Source: Stomoxys calcitrans
Lineage: Eukaryota; Arthropoda; Insecta; Diptera; Muscidae
Direction of reading: 5' to 3'
Assembly: GCF_963082655.1 (NCBI RefSeq)
Contig: NC_081552.1
Location: forward strand, 73,784,707 to 73,848,706
DNA length: 64,000 bases
This document shows positions 32,770 through 43,947 of this stretch, piece after piece. The position numbers were made by a program, and so were the translations under genes. The notes beneath the pieces are model-generated. The model saw only the letters and a list, made by a program, of their open reading frames with translations. It had not been told where the DNA came from and ran no database searches. Each line of letters begins with the position of its first letter. Within the stretch, counting starts at the first letter, position 1.

Positions 32770-35700
32770 CAGGGACGTAGCCAGGGGGGGGGAGGAGGGG
32801 TTTAGGCCCCAAATGATTTTATCTATAAAAAAATTAAATTAAATTTATTCTAAACACAAAATTTGAAAAGAACAAAATTTTATATTTATAACACGATCTT
32901 CTACTGAGACAAAATTTGTATCAGACCAGGACCACCTTAAAATTATTTTTTATAAGTACAAAATTTTAACGAAATTTTTTCTAAACAAATTGTAATGACA
33001 GGTTTTCTAAAGACGAAATTTCAATAAAAATTTTTCCTAGGACATCATTTTAATGATTCTTTTTCTAAAGTCTATATTTCAGTGAAAATTGTTATAAAGA
33101 CAAACTTTGGCCCAGCCTACCTTGAAATTATTTTATAAAGCCAAAGTTAGAAAAACATTTTTTTTTTTGCTTGCTCAATGCCTTTTGTTGCTTAAACATT
33201 TTTAAAGTTTTTATTATGCTTTTCTATCCCAAATAGAAATAAAACTAAAATAAAAAATCACAAAATAAAAATAATAATGATCTTTTTTCTATGTAAAGAT
33301 AAAACTTGAAAGAAATTTTTTTCTAAAGGCAAACTGTTGCTCAGTCCCGGGTATCCTCGAAATAGTCTTTTCTAAAAGAAAGATTTCGATAAATTTCAGT
33401 AACATCTTTTCAACCGAAAGTATTGCCCTACAATAGACAATTTTCAACAAATATTTTTAAAGAAAAAATTTTAAGTCATTACTCTAGACCCTCGATTTCC
33501 AATTTGGATGAAATTTGATATATTCATAATTTATACAATTTATATTGATGTAGTCATTTTGTACAATTTTTTTAACAATTATTTTTTTAAAGAAATTTAA
33601 AAAAAATAAAAAAAAACAGATCTTTTCATTTCCTAAGCCACGTGTATTTACAACAACAAAAATCATTTTTTAAATATTTTGTAACCATTCAGCGAAGAAA
33701 GGTGGATTTAATTACATTGACATAAAATGGCAACCGCTTGCTTATGGCCATAAATTTAGTTTTTTAATATAGAAACCATCAAATGCAACAAGACACTAAA
33801 ATGCATTCCATAAATCTCACTTCTAAGAATTTTGAGGAAAAATTTTTGTTGGATATTTTTGGATGTAAAAAACTAAAACAACTTTCGACATACCAATTTC
33901 CCATGACCTTATAATAAAAGTGAAAAAATTGTATTTAACTAGTTTTAGTCGTCCATTCTACGCCAATCCAATTTTCATCAGGATACCTCTTTCCTAGCTC
34001 GAGCTGGAATTTTTCTAAGGCAGCTCCATTGCTGGGTATTTTTGAACCCATACCCATTTCATAACTCACAACACAGTATTTAAGGCAATTGATACGGAGC
34101 TTATAGTGAGTTAGTATAGAAATCGATTAGTCAACTGTAGGCTTTGACCGTAGTGTTGGACACAGTGAAATATTTTTTAAAAAATTTAAAATTTACTTTT
34201 TGAATTATTGATTTTCTTCAAAAAAAAAGTCGTTCTACAATAAAAAGATTGCAATGAAAAGATCTCAATACCCACCTTAAGTAAGGAAATGTGTTAAAAT
34301 AATATTAGTCGGCAGACTTTTATCTACGAGTGCAAGTTTTATATTACACTTACGGTTGTCGCTAGTTCATTTGACCTCAATTTTTTATTTTTTTCATTTA
34401 CCGAGTAAAAATTAGTGGGCAAATTAAGAAACAAGATTACAACTGCAGTAACGTGGAAATCTCATCGTATTTCCTATTTCTAGTTCTACTACCTTTTCTT
34501 ATTTTATCTCCAATAAATTAGGAAGACTTTTATAAAAACTTGGTGTAAATTATAGCCATATACGACAATAGTTGGATGCAATTTTTACGGGACATATTTT
34601 CCATCAAAGAAAGGTTTTCGATCGATTTTAATTAAGTTCGGAGAAGAACAAGGTGGATTGGATTCATGCAGGTGGGCTCACGCGAACAGCCGGCCAGTTT
34701 GACGGTATTAAGATGTCTGTCCTGTGTTTAAATGTACATCAAACTACCCCATTTTGTGAACGTTCTCTTTGTTTGAGTCTCTCTTTTACTCATTTAACTG
34801 GCATACGTACGCAAACGAGGTCAAGTTTCTTTGATTGTGTTGAGAACAATACCAATATTGAAATGACATCTTGATGACAAATGAGACCACCTTTAATTGT
34901 TTCGCCGTGGAAGGAGAAATAAGCGGCATCATTTGCGCAGAACGTTGATTGCTCGCCATAAAAATTTATCAAAATTAATTTTTTTGAAATATTTAACATT
35001 TATGTTCTTTAATTTTTATACCCTTCACCATAGGATGGGGGGTATACTAATTTCTTCATTCTGATTGTAACTACTCGAAATATTCGTCTGAGACCCCATA
35101 AAGTATATATATTCTTGATCTTCGAGAAATTTTATGTCGATCTAGCCATGTCCGTCCGTCTGTCCGTCCGTCCGTCCGTCTGTCTGTCGAAAGCACGCTA
35201 ACTTCCGAAGAAGTAAAGCTGCACAAATACTTCTTATTAGTGTAGGTCAGTAGGTATTGTAAATGGGCCATATCGGTCCATGTTTTGATATAGCTGCCAT
35301 AGCAACCGATCTTGGGTCTTGACTTCTTGAGCCTCTAGAGTGCGCAATTCTTATCCGATTGTAATGAAATTTTGCACGACGTGTTTTGTTATGATATCCA
35401 ACAACTGTGCCATGTATGGTTCAAATCGGTCCATAACCGGATATAGCTGCCATATAAACCGATCTTGGGTCTTGACTTCTTGAGCCTCTGGAGGGCGCAA
35501 TTCTTATCCAATTTGAATGAATTTTGGCACGTAGTATTTTGTTATGATATCCGACAACTGTGCCAAGTATGGTTCAAATCGGTTCATAACCTGATATAGC
35601 TATCATATAAACAGATCTGGGGACTTGACTTCTTGAGCTTCTAGAGGGTGCAATTCCTATCCGATTTGGCTGAAATTTTTCAAGACGTTTTTTTATTGTT

Positions 35701-36624
35701 GCTTTCAACAACTATGTCAAATAAGGTACAAATCGGTTCACAACCTGATATAGCTGCCACATAAACCGATCTGGGATCTTGACTTCTTGAGCTTCTAGAG
35801 GTCGCAATTATTATCCGATTTACCTGAAATTTTGTACGACGGATTCTCTCATGACCATTAACATACGTGTTTATTATGGTCTGAATCGGTCTATAGCCCG
35901 ATACAGCTCCCATCTAAATCGATCTCTCTATTTTACTTCTTGAGGCCACAAAGGGCGCAATTCTTATTCGAATTGGCTGACATTTGACACAGGTCTCCAA
36001 CATATAATTTAATTGTGGTCCAAACCGGACTATATCTTGATATCGCTCTAATGGCAGAGCAAATCTTATCTTATATCATTTTTTTGCCTAAAAAGAGAAA
36101 GAACTCGACAAATGCGATCCATGGTGGAGGGTATATAAGATTCGGCCCGGCCGAACTTAGCACGCTTTTACTTGTTTAATTTATTTGCGTTAAATGTTAT
36201 GGAAATATAATATCATTTAAAACCAATTGACCGACACAAACAATAACCTGTTGAAATCATAAAATGTATTCAAATTAAAATGAGCGCAACAAAAAAAAAA
36301 AAAAAAAAAAAAAATGGCATCAAAATACTGAAGATGATTCGTCAAAACTATTACTATAAAACTAAGATATTCGCAAAGACAAGGCTTTGAAAGATTGGGA
36401 TCGGCCTGAAAATAGTGTGTTGGCAAGCCGTAAATTCAGCTCTGACTTGCACATATTAGCGACGGCAATTTTCAAAAAAAACAAAAATTTTAGGTATCTT
36501 TACCAATATCACAGTAAAAGAAACATTTTTGCAATTTTCAATTTTGAAAAAAAATGTGGAGTGCCCCCCCCCCCCCCCCAAAAAAAAAAAATAAATAAAT
36601 AATAAAATCCTACCTACGTCCCTG
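32770..36624. mobile_element. hAT-type element, non-autonomous as seen, hosting a family A element
   Basis: The left end is CAGGGACGTAGCCAGG and the inverse of the right end is CAGGGACGTAGGTAGG, 14 of 16 bases matching, flanked by the 8-bp duplication ATGGCAGC. Without the nested A copy (35017-36176) it is about 2.7 kb. The interior is AT-rich, with diverged TTTTCTAAAGACAAAATTTC-type units at about 32920-33480 and long homopolymers (A24 at 36291-36314, C16 at 36564-36579). I find no hAT transposase motif, only short frames (for example 36387-36602 plus), so it probably moved with help from another copy. Confidence 0.8.
35017..36176 (-). mobile_element. family A element, full length, nested in the hAT-type element
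   Basis: Hairpin end TATACCCTTCACC/GATGGGGGGTATA at the left. Then GACCCCATAAAGTATATATATTC, a long (GTCC/GTCT)n run at 35149-35192 and five internal units with TAGCTGCCATA blocks 153 bases apart (35294 and 35447). The right end has GGCCCGGCCGAACTTAGCACG and CTTTTACTTGTTT. The flanking DNA belongs to the hAT-type element. Confidence 0.88.
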
Positions 36625-37012
36625 ATGGCAGCTTTATCTAAATCTGAACCGATCTGGGCTAAATTTAGGAAGATGTCGACTGGCCTAACACAACTCACTG
36701 TCCCGAATTTCAGCAAAATCGGAAAAGAAATGTGGCTTTTATGGGCCTAAGACCCTAAATCGGTCTACATGGGGGTTATATCGAGTTATAGTCCGATATA
36801 GCCCATCTTCGAACTTTACCTGCTAATGGACAGAAAAAGAATCTGTGCAAAGTTTCAGATCAATATCTCTCTTTTCAAATACTGTAGCGTAAATTCAACA
36901 TACAGACGGACACAGCTAGATCGTCTTGGATTTTTACGCTGATCAAGAATATATATAACTGTACAGGGTTGGAAACGGATATTTCGACCCATCCTTGGGT
37001 GGTGGGTATAAA
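36625..37012 (+). mobile_element. family B element, right part after the hAT-type insertion
   Basis: It starts with the second copy of ATGGCAGC (36625-36632) and continues the internal unit left open at 32761 (TATCTAAATCTGAACCGATC). The GTCY-type run is reduced to CATACAGACGGACACAGC. It ends with a decayed hairpin GACCCATCCTTGGGTGGTGGG near 37005. Confidence 0.85.
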
Positions 37013-37189
37013 AAATAGTAAAAAATATGCCGTGTGAGGTTGTGTAGAGGTATCTCTTTGAATAAAAATACTTTTGTCGACAAAAAAATGCAAAAAAAAC
37101 ACTTATTACAAGTTTGTTGACTTAAAAACCGGATAACTTTTAACTGAATATTCAGATGTGGACACTATTTGTAGCAGGTCTCGGTCAAT

Positions 37190-39658
37190 ATTCTTATATA
37201 TAAAAATCAACTGTTTGTTTGTTTGTGTGTTCCTTATAGAATCAGAAACGGCTGGGGAACCTCCACCTTACCCTAATTTTCAGAAACGCCAGATCTCGGA
37301 GATGGGGGGGTGCGATTTAAGCGATTTTGTGTGCACTCATATGGCACCCTAAAAGTAAAAATTTAGTATCCAAATTTCGGATGGGGTACCTAGGGGGGCC
37401 GCCCCACCCTAAAACCTACCAAACATATAATTAGACCACTCACGACAATATGGGACTCAAATGAAAGGTATTTAGGATAAGAAACCGTATCTGATATCCA
37501 TTTGTCGAACCAAGTGCTAGGGGGACCAACCCAACCCCCAAAACACCCCTGAATCGGACATATTTACCAACCATGGCAATATGGGACTCAAATGAAAGGT
37601 ATTTGCGAGTAGAATACTAATAAGAATCTGATATCCAACTGTGGGACCACGTTTCTGGGGGGTGGACCCCTTCCCCAAAACACCCCCCAAACAGGACTTA
37701 TTTACTGACCATGGGAATATGGGGCTGAAATAAAAGGTATATAAGTGTGGAATTGGAATCTGATATCCAAATATGGGACCAAGTATTTGGGGGGCCGCCT
37801 CTCCCCAAAATCCTCCCCCAAAGGGGACACATTTACGACCATAGCCACATGGGGCTCAAATGAAAGGTCTTTGGGAGTAAAGCACGAATCTGATATCAAT
37901 ATTCGAGAAAAGTGTATATGGGGCCACCCCACCCCCACAACACCACCCAAATAGTAAGTATTTGCTGACTTTTGCAATATGAGGCTCAAATAAGAGGGTT
38001 TTTAGAGTCGAAGACGAATCCGATATATATTTCCAAGGCCAACTCACTGAGTGGCCGCCCATCCCTCAAACCAAATTAAAGGTATTTGGGAGTAGACCAT
38101 GTATCTGATATCAACATTAGGGACCCACGGACTAGGGGACGTCCCACCACCATAAAAACCTCCAAATAGGACGTATTTGCTCACCAAGACAATTTGTGTC
38201 GTAAAGAGAGTGGAACTAAATATTTATAGTTTTTAGGGCCAATAACCCAAACCGCACACATTTGCTGACTTTTGCAATAAGGAGTTTAAATGTGATTTCA
38301 AAACGAATTTGATATCCCATCTTCAGGCCAATGGCAATATGGGGTTCAAATAAATGATATAGAGTTATATGAGAATAGAGCATATTTTCCGGGCTTAGTG
38401 TTTGGGGGACCACCCCAATCCCCAAAACACCCCTAAATCGGGCATATTTACCGACCATGTCAATGTGGAGATTAAATGAAAGGTACTGGGGGGTAGAGCA
38501 AGAATTGATACCTACTTTCGGGACCAATTTTCTGGGGGTCTTTCACTTTCCCAAAATACACCACAAACAGCAATTTTTTAGTGACAATAGCAATATCGGG
38601 CTCAAATTAAAAGTATTTGGGAGTAGAATATGAATTTGATATCCAAATGTAGGACCATGTATTTAGGGCATCACCCTTTTCCCAAAACACTCCCAAAGGA
38701 AAAAAAAATTTCGACCATGCCAATATGTGGCTCAAATGAAAGGTAAAGGGTGATTTTTTTGAGGTTAGGATTTTCATGCATTAGTATTTGACAGATCACG
38801 TGGGATTTCAGACATGGTGTCAAAGAGAAAGATGCTCAGTATGCTTTGACATTTCATCATGAATAGACTTACTAACGAGCAACGCTTGCAAATCATTGAA
38901 TTTTATTACCAAAATCAGTGTTCGGTTCGAAATGTGTTCATTCACCGTAACGTTGCGTCCAACAGCATCTTTGAAAAAATACGGTCCAATGATTCCACCA
39001 GCGTACAAACCACACCAAACAGTGCATTTTTCGGGATGCATGGGCAGTTCTTGAACGGCTTCTGGTTGCTCTTCACTCCAAATGCGGCAATTTTGCTTAT
39101 TTACGTAGCCATTCAACCAGAAATGAGCTTCATCGCTGAACAAAATTTGTCAAAATTTGAACACATTTCGAACCGAACACTGATTTTGGTAATAAAATTC
39201 AATGATTTGCAAGCGTTGCTCGTTAGTAAGTCTATTCATGATGAAATGTCAAAGCATACTGAGCATCTTTCTCTTTGACACCATGTCGGAAATCCCACGT
39301 GATCTGTCAAATACTAATGCATGAAAATCCTAACCTCAAAAAAATCACCCTTTATTTGAGATTAGAAAACGAATTTGATAACCTATTTTGGGGCCATGTG
39401 CTTGGGAGACGCCTCACCCTGTAAACTCCTCTTAAGCCTTACTCCTCTTAAACCTTACATCCAAACTTAAATTCGTAGACCAATAAAGATCATATGGGAT
39501 TCGGACAAAGGCACTTATATTGTTAAACTGTAAGTCAAGCGATATACTATTTTCGTAGCATGGTATTTTACTAAAAGCTCTTTAATTGTCAAAAAAAAAT
39601 ATTCCAAGGAAAGTTTTGTTCCATATAAAGTAAAAGAAGGCGGGCCCGGCCAGCTAGT
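37190..39658 (-). mobile_element. element D copy 3, hosting an E element
   Basis: Starts with TATATATAAAAATCAACTG and (GTTT)n, then AGAATCAGAAACGGCTGGGG. A run of tandem units follows, collinear with copy 2 (for example GACTCAAATGAAAGGTATTT and GAATCTGATATCCAAAT). It ends at 39658 with CGGGCCCGGCCAGCTAGT, the inverse of the ACTAGC terminus of copy 1. It is therefore complete at both termini. E occupies 38746-39352. Nothing is coded outside E. Confidence 0.7.
38746..39352. mobile_element. element E copy 2: symmetrical foldback Tc1/mariner-type element
   Basis: It is flanked by TA (38744-38745 and 39353-39354). The arms 38746-38940 and 39158-39352 are inverted copies of 195 bases each; I see one mismatch. 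Each arm contains a terminal AAGGGTGATTTTTTTGAGG and, further in, an ATG start encoding MNRLTNEQRLQIIEFYYQNQ. The 217-bp centre encodes, on the minus strand, FSDEAHFWLNGYVNKQN and the following transposase segment, with the first catalytic Asp. Two transposase 5' ends thus face each other around a core fragment. The frames at 38859-39278 (plus) and 38820-39143 (minus) are mixed sense/antisense products without the second and third catalytic residues. Confidence 0.88.
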
Positions 39659-39927
39659 TCCTAATAAAATTAAAAGTCGAGTATCCTCGAAACAATACAA
39701 GATATTGTAGACCTCAAGCGGACTTTTTTGGTAGGGAATTTTTAGCACTGTCCAGCAAAAAAATGTTGGAAATCTGACTACAAACAAAGATTTGGCAGGC
39801 ACCAATTTTAGGAGCCTGCCAAAAGGCGCCCGGACAATTTTGAACATAATCTCGCCTCCACCTCAGATCTAACCATTTAAAATTTTAAAGAGATACTTTA
39901 CCCGTTCTTACTCGGAATATTCTTTAA

Positions 39928-41200
39928 TATTTTTATACCCTCTACCATAGGATGGGGGTATACTAATTTCGTCATTCAGTTTGTAACTACTCGAAATATT
40001 CGTCTGAGACCCCATAAAGTATATATATTCTTGATTGTCGTGACATTTTCTGTCGATCTAGCCATGAAATTTTGAACGACGTGTTTTGTTATGATATCAA
40101 TTATGGTTCACATCGGTTAATAACCTGATGAGCTGCCATATAAACCGATCTTGGGTCTTGAATTCTTGAGCCTCTAGAGGGCGCAATTCTTACCCGATTG
40201 GAATGAAATTTTGCACGACGTGTTTCGCTATGACTTTCAACAACTGTGCTAAGTATGGTTCACATCGGTCAATAACCTGATGTAGCTGCCATATAAACCT
40301 TGCGCCTCTAGAGGGCGCAATTCTTATCCCATTGCAATGAAATTTTGCACGACGTGTTTTGTTATGATTTCCAACAACAGTGTCAAGTATGGTTCAAATC
40401 GGTCCATAACCTGATATAGCTGCCATATATACCGATCTTGGGTCTTGAATTCTTGAGCGTCTAGAGGCCGCAATTCTTATCCGATTGGAATGAAAAATTG
40501 CGCGACGTGTTTTGTTATCGATTCTTATCAGATTTGAATAAAATTTTGCACGAAGTATTTTGTTATGATTTCTAACAGCTGTGCCTAGTATAGTTCAAAT
40601 CGGTTCATAACCTGATATAGTTGTCATATAAACCGATATGTGGACTTGACTTCTTGAGCTTCTAGAGGGCGCAATTCCTATCCGATTTGGCTAAAATTTT
40701 GCATGACGTATTATATTATGACTTTCAACAACTGTGCGAAATAAAGTTCATATCGGTTCAGAACCTGATATAGCTGTCATATAAACCGATCTGGGATCTT
40801 TACTTCTTGAGCCTCTAGCAGTTATTATCGGATTTGCAATTATTATCCGATTTGCCTGAAATTTTGTACGACGGATCCTCTTATGACCATCAACATACGG
40901 GTTTATTATGGTCTGAATCGGTCTATAGCCTGATACAGCAGCCATATAAATCGATCGCTCTATTTTACTTCTTGAGCTCCCAAAGGGCACAATTCCTATT
41001 CGACTTGGCTGACATTTTACACAGGTCTCCAATATAATTGTGGTCCGAACCGGACCATATCTTGATATCGCTCTTATAGCAGAGCAAATCTTTTCTTTTT
41101 TTTTGCCTAAGAAAAGATGCCGAGAAAACAACTCGACAAATGCGACGTATGGTGAAGGGTATATAAGATTCGGCCCGGCCGAACTTAGCATGCTTTTACG
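39928..41200 (-). mobile_element. family A element, internally rearranged
   Basis: Hairpin end TATACCCTCTACC/GATGGGGGTATA at the left and GACCCCATAAAGTATATATATTC. The (GTCY)n run is deleted (CTAGCCATG joins directly to AAATTTTGAACGACG near 40066). Six or seven internal units follow, some shortened. The right end is GGCCCGGCCGAACTTAGCATG and CTTTTACGTG. Confidence 0.82.
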
Positions 41201-42166
41201 TGTTTTTTTTTTCGATTTTCCACCACTCCCCGACAGTGGTCGCAGCGATTTGTAGCATTAAATTTAGAGAATAAGATGGTCTCCTCCAGTAGCTGAATTT
41301 TTGGAACACCGTTCACCAGACGACAATGCCATATAACATCATAAGCACTACACGCGCTTTTAAATTCCAAAATTTGCCAATTGCCTTCTTGCAAGTATAC
41401 TGGGATAGAATTTCCTTTTTGACCTTTTCAAAACGTTGAATTTTAAGTTTAATTTGCTGCCCGGCTAAATGGCACATTCTCTCCCCTCAAGGAGACAGGT
41501 GCCATCGTGGGTAACGTGTATCTTCTGCTGACAAGAATAACTTCCTTCTGTGACGAATTAAATTCTAAATCACTTTTCCCCGTCGTACATAGAGCTTCCT
41601 CGATTTTGTCTCCAACACACACTTCACGTAACAGCAGTAGCCAAAACCTTCAATTGTCCATATTTCATCAAGGAATCCTCAGTCATTGCTGCATTTCAAA
41701 ATACCTACCGCCAGATATAGCGGTTAACTCTAAGGTCATCATCAACAACATCATCACCATCAGGGAATGTTTACTTTCGGTTTAAATGCAGAAAAAACTC
41801 AATCTTTTTTCCAGCGTATGGCAGGCATGATGACGTGAATTATTGCCTCAATCAGGTAGTGCAATCAATGAAATGGAAAAGCTGGGAAAATATTGTTGCA
41901 AGTAGCCCTTCTCCTGCCCCACACACTACAAACATCATTCATTCATTCATTAATGCACCGGTTCACTATTGGGTCAATATTAGGGTGATGACTTTTTTAC
42001 ACCCTCATATTCCTATTTCATATTTGGATGAGCTTTCAATTAAGATTAGATAAAATCTTACACATGGGGTGATTCAATAAATAAAACCTCAAGCATAAAA
42101 TGATTTACAACTTTTTGTTTCAGCATTTTGGGCAAGTTTAGAAGTCAATATAAGCAGTTATAGAAT

Positions 42167-42186
42167 TGGATAGGATAGGATAGGAT
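42167..42186 (+). repeat. short GGATA microsatellite
   Basis: Four tandem copies of GGATA or its variants (TGGATAGGATAGGATAGGAT). Confidence 0.85.
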
Positions 42187-42845
42187 CATAAAACACAAGA
42201 AGTCAAATACTAACGTTGTCATTGGAGATGATGAATATTAGTGGGAGGTTGTCCTGGTTGCGGCAGAAGTTGTATAACTCTTGTATAACTTTGGTCGCAT
42301 GCACACAGCATTGGTTGTTTCGGGAAATGTTGATTGGAGATTCATCTGTTGGGACTTCAATAGTTTGAGAGCTTTTGGGTAGTTATTCAGAGCTACACAT
42401 AGTTCGCCAATATCCTTACCAATGATCAGCCCCTGAGAATTCCGGCGTGTATTGCATATATTTGGGATCTGCCTAAACTTTGCAAATGGGTTTGAGTTGG
42501 AAGACTAACCTCATGTCATCTCTCCAGCCCTCTGTTTCCATAATCTCAGTTTTACCATTGCTGAAGGCTGCTTTCGATTGGTCATAATTGCTCTTCGAAT
42601 CCTGCCAAAAAAATATATATATTAAACACATTCTGGAGTCCTTCTGCGATTCTGCTCTCAAGGGGTTTCTTCTCCCTGCTTACCAAGTAATCTTTCAGCC
42701 GAGTACCTTTCCTTAGATAACCTTGTGGATTCCTGGCTAACATGTGGTGGGATTTCAATGACCCGGAGGAAAGTTGATGCCACACCGTTGCTGCCCATTG
42801 AGACGACAGCTTTGAGCTTCTTTAGGAACCACAACGTACCTAGAA

Positions 42846-42990
42846 AAACACCCCATACCTATTATGTTGCCTCCATCAGGATTTATGGCATTTAAAATAT
42901 GCTGAAGGTCAAGTTTTTTCTTGAACCTCAGTATACTTTAAAGACTATAAATCCTGATGGAGGAAATAAAATGGTTTTACGGTGCTTTTT
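42846..42990. repeat. long imperfect hairpin, precursor-like
   Basis: Arms fold around a T6 loop near 42914-42919. The best part is a perfect 17-bp stem: CCTCCATCAGGATTTAT at 42870-42886 against its complement at 42947-42963. Between this and the loop the stem continues with about eight mismatches, ending in CAAG/CTTG at the loop. Outside it, weaker pairing reaches about 42846 and 42990. It could be a miniature foldback element, a local inverted duplication or a small-RNA precursor; the sequence alone does not decide. Confidence 0.6.
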
Positions 42991-43379
42991 TATGGTATTT
43001 TGGGAATTCTAAACGTAAGAATACCCAAAGTATGGATCAACATTTCCATATTTCTATGGAGAGAGAAATGAAAGGATTTGTTGTTGTTGATTTATTGGTG
43101 TGATCATCTCAGATCAACATATTCATACCTATTAAAAAACTCTCGGTAGCTTTGGGGAGGAGAAGACGATGAAATTCAAGTACTGCTCTTCCCCCATGTT
43201 GAAAAGCAGTATATGAAAGGGTTACCAAAATAGTTATTCGAGTTTACGGAGCGGTAAGAATCTTGAAAACAACCCGAAGAACTAATTTAAGTTACACAAA
43301 TCATACCCCTATTTTCTTAATACACGAAAAACAGAAGTGTCCTTGCCTTTTTAAATAACTCAGCAACTTTGTTGCCAAT

Positions 43380-43886
43380 ATTTTTATACCCACCACCATA
43401 GGATGGAGGTATACTAATCCAGTCATTCCGTTTGTAACACCCCGAAATATTAATCTAGGACCCGATAAAGTATATATATTCTTGATCGTCTCGACGTTCT
43501 GAATCGATCTATTCATGTTCGTCCGTCAGTCCGTCTGTCGAAATCACGATAGCGATCGAACGCGTAAAGCTAGCCGCTTGAAATTTTGCACAGGTACTTA
43601 AGATTGATGATCGTTGAGGATTGCAAATGGGCCATATCGGTTCAGATCTGAATATAGCTCCCAAATAAACCGATCTTCCGATTTAACTTCTTGAGCCCTT
43701 ACAAGCAGCGTCTTTTATCCGATTTGGCTGAAATTTTGCATATAGTGTTCTGTCATAACTTTCAACAACTGTGCCAAATACAGTCTAAATCGGTCAATAA
43801 CCAGATATTGCTCCCAAATTTTAGCAGAACCCATGATGGTGGGTTCCCAGTATTCGGCTTGGCCGAACGAACGCTTTTACTAGTTT
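43380..43886 (-). mobile_element. family A short variant, complete
   Basis: Hairpin TATACCCACCACC/GATGGAGGTATA at the left, GACCCGATAAAGTATATATATTC, GTCCGTCAGTCCGTCTGTCG and only two internal units. The right end has GGTGGGTTCCCAGTATTCGG and CTTGGCCGAACGAACGCTTTTAC. About 500 bases against about 1150 for full A copies. It matches the truncated copies at 1258 and 6935, so it is a distinct subfamily. Confidence 0.82.
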
Positions 43887-43947
43887 TATGAACACATTTT
43901 CCTGATCATGTCTTATGGGATCACTAATGTAAAATTAAGCTTTTTGT

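Larger units (their letters stand above)
41201..43379. other. repeat-poor island, no gene recognised
   Basis: About 2.2 kb without the window's repeat families. It contains a (GGATA)n microsatellite (42167-42186) and a long imperfect hairpin (42846-42990), reported separately. Open frames at 41185-41394 (minus), 41507-41785 (plus) and 42473-42785 (minus) show no motif I can name. It may be intergenic, may hold a 5' untranslated exon, or may be old transposon sequence. Confidence 0.4.

Noticed and set aside
34653..34874. Short open frame inside the hAT-type element
   Set aside because: 73 codons without hAT dimerisation or catalytic motifs; most likely chance.
36387..36602. Open frame ending in a poly-proline stretch
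   Set aside because: The proline run comes from the C16 homopolymer near the hAT-type end. No transposase motif.
38859..39278. 139-residue open frame beginning like a transposase
   Set aside because: After about 28 residues it runs antisense through the core segment and then through the inverted arm.
41507..41785. 92-codon open frame in a repeat-poor island
   Set aside because: Composition is like the surrounding non-coding DNA, no domain is recognised, and there is no splice or start context to support an exon. Kept only as unexplained.
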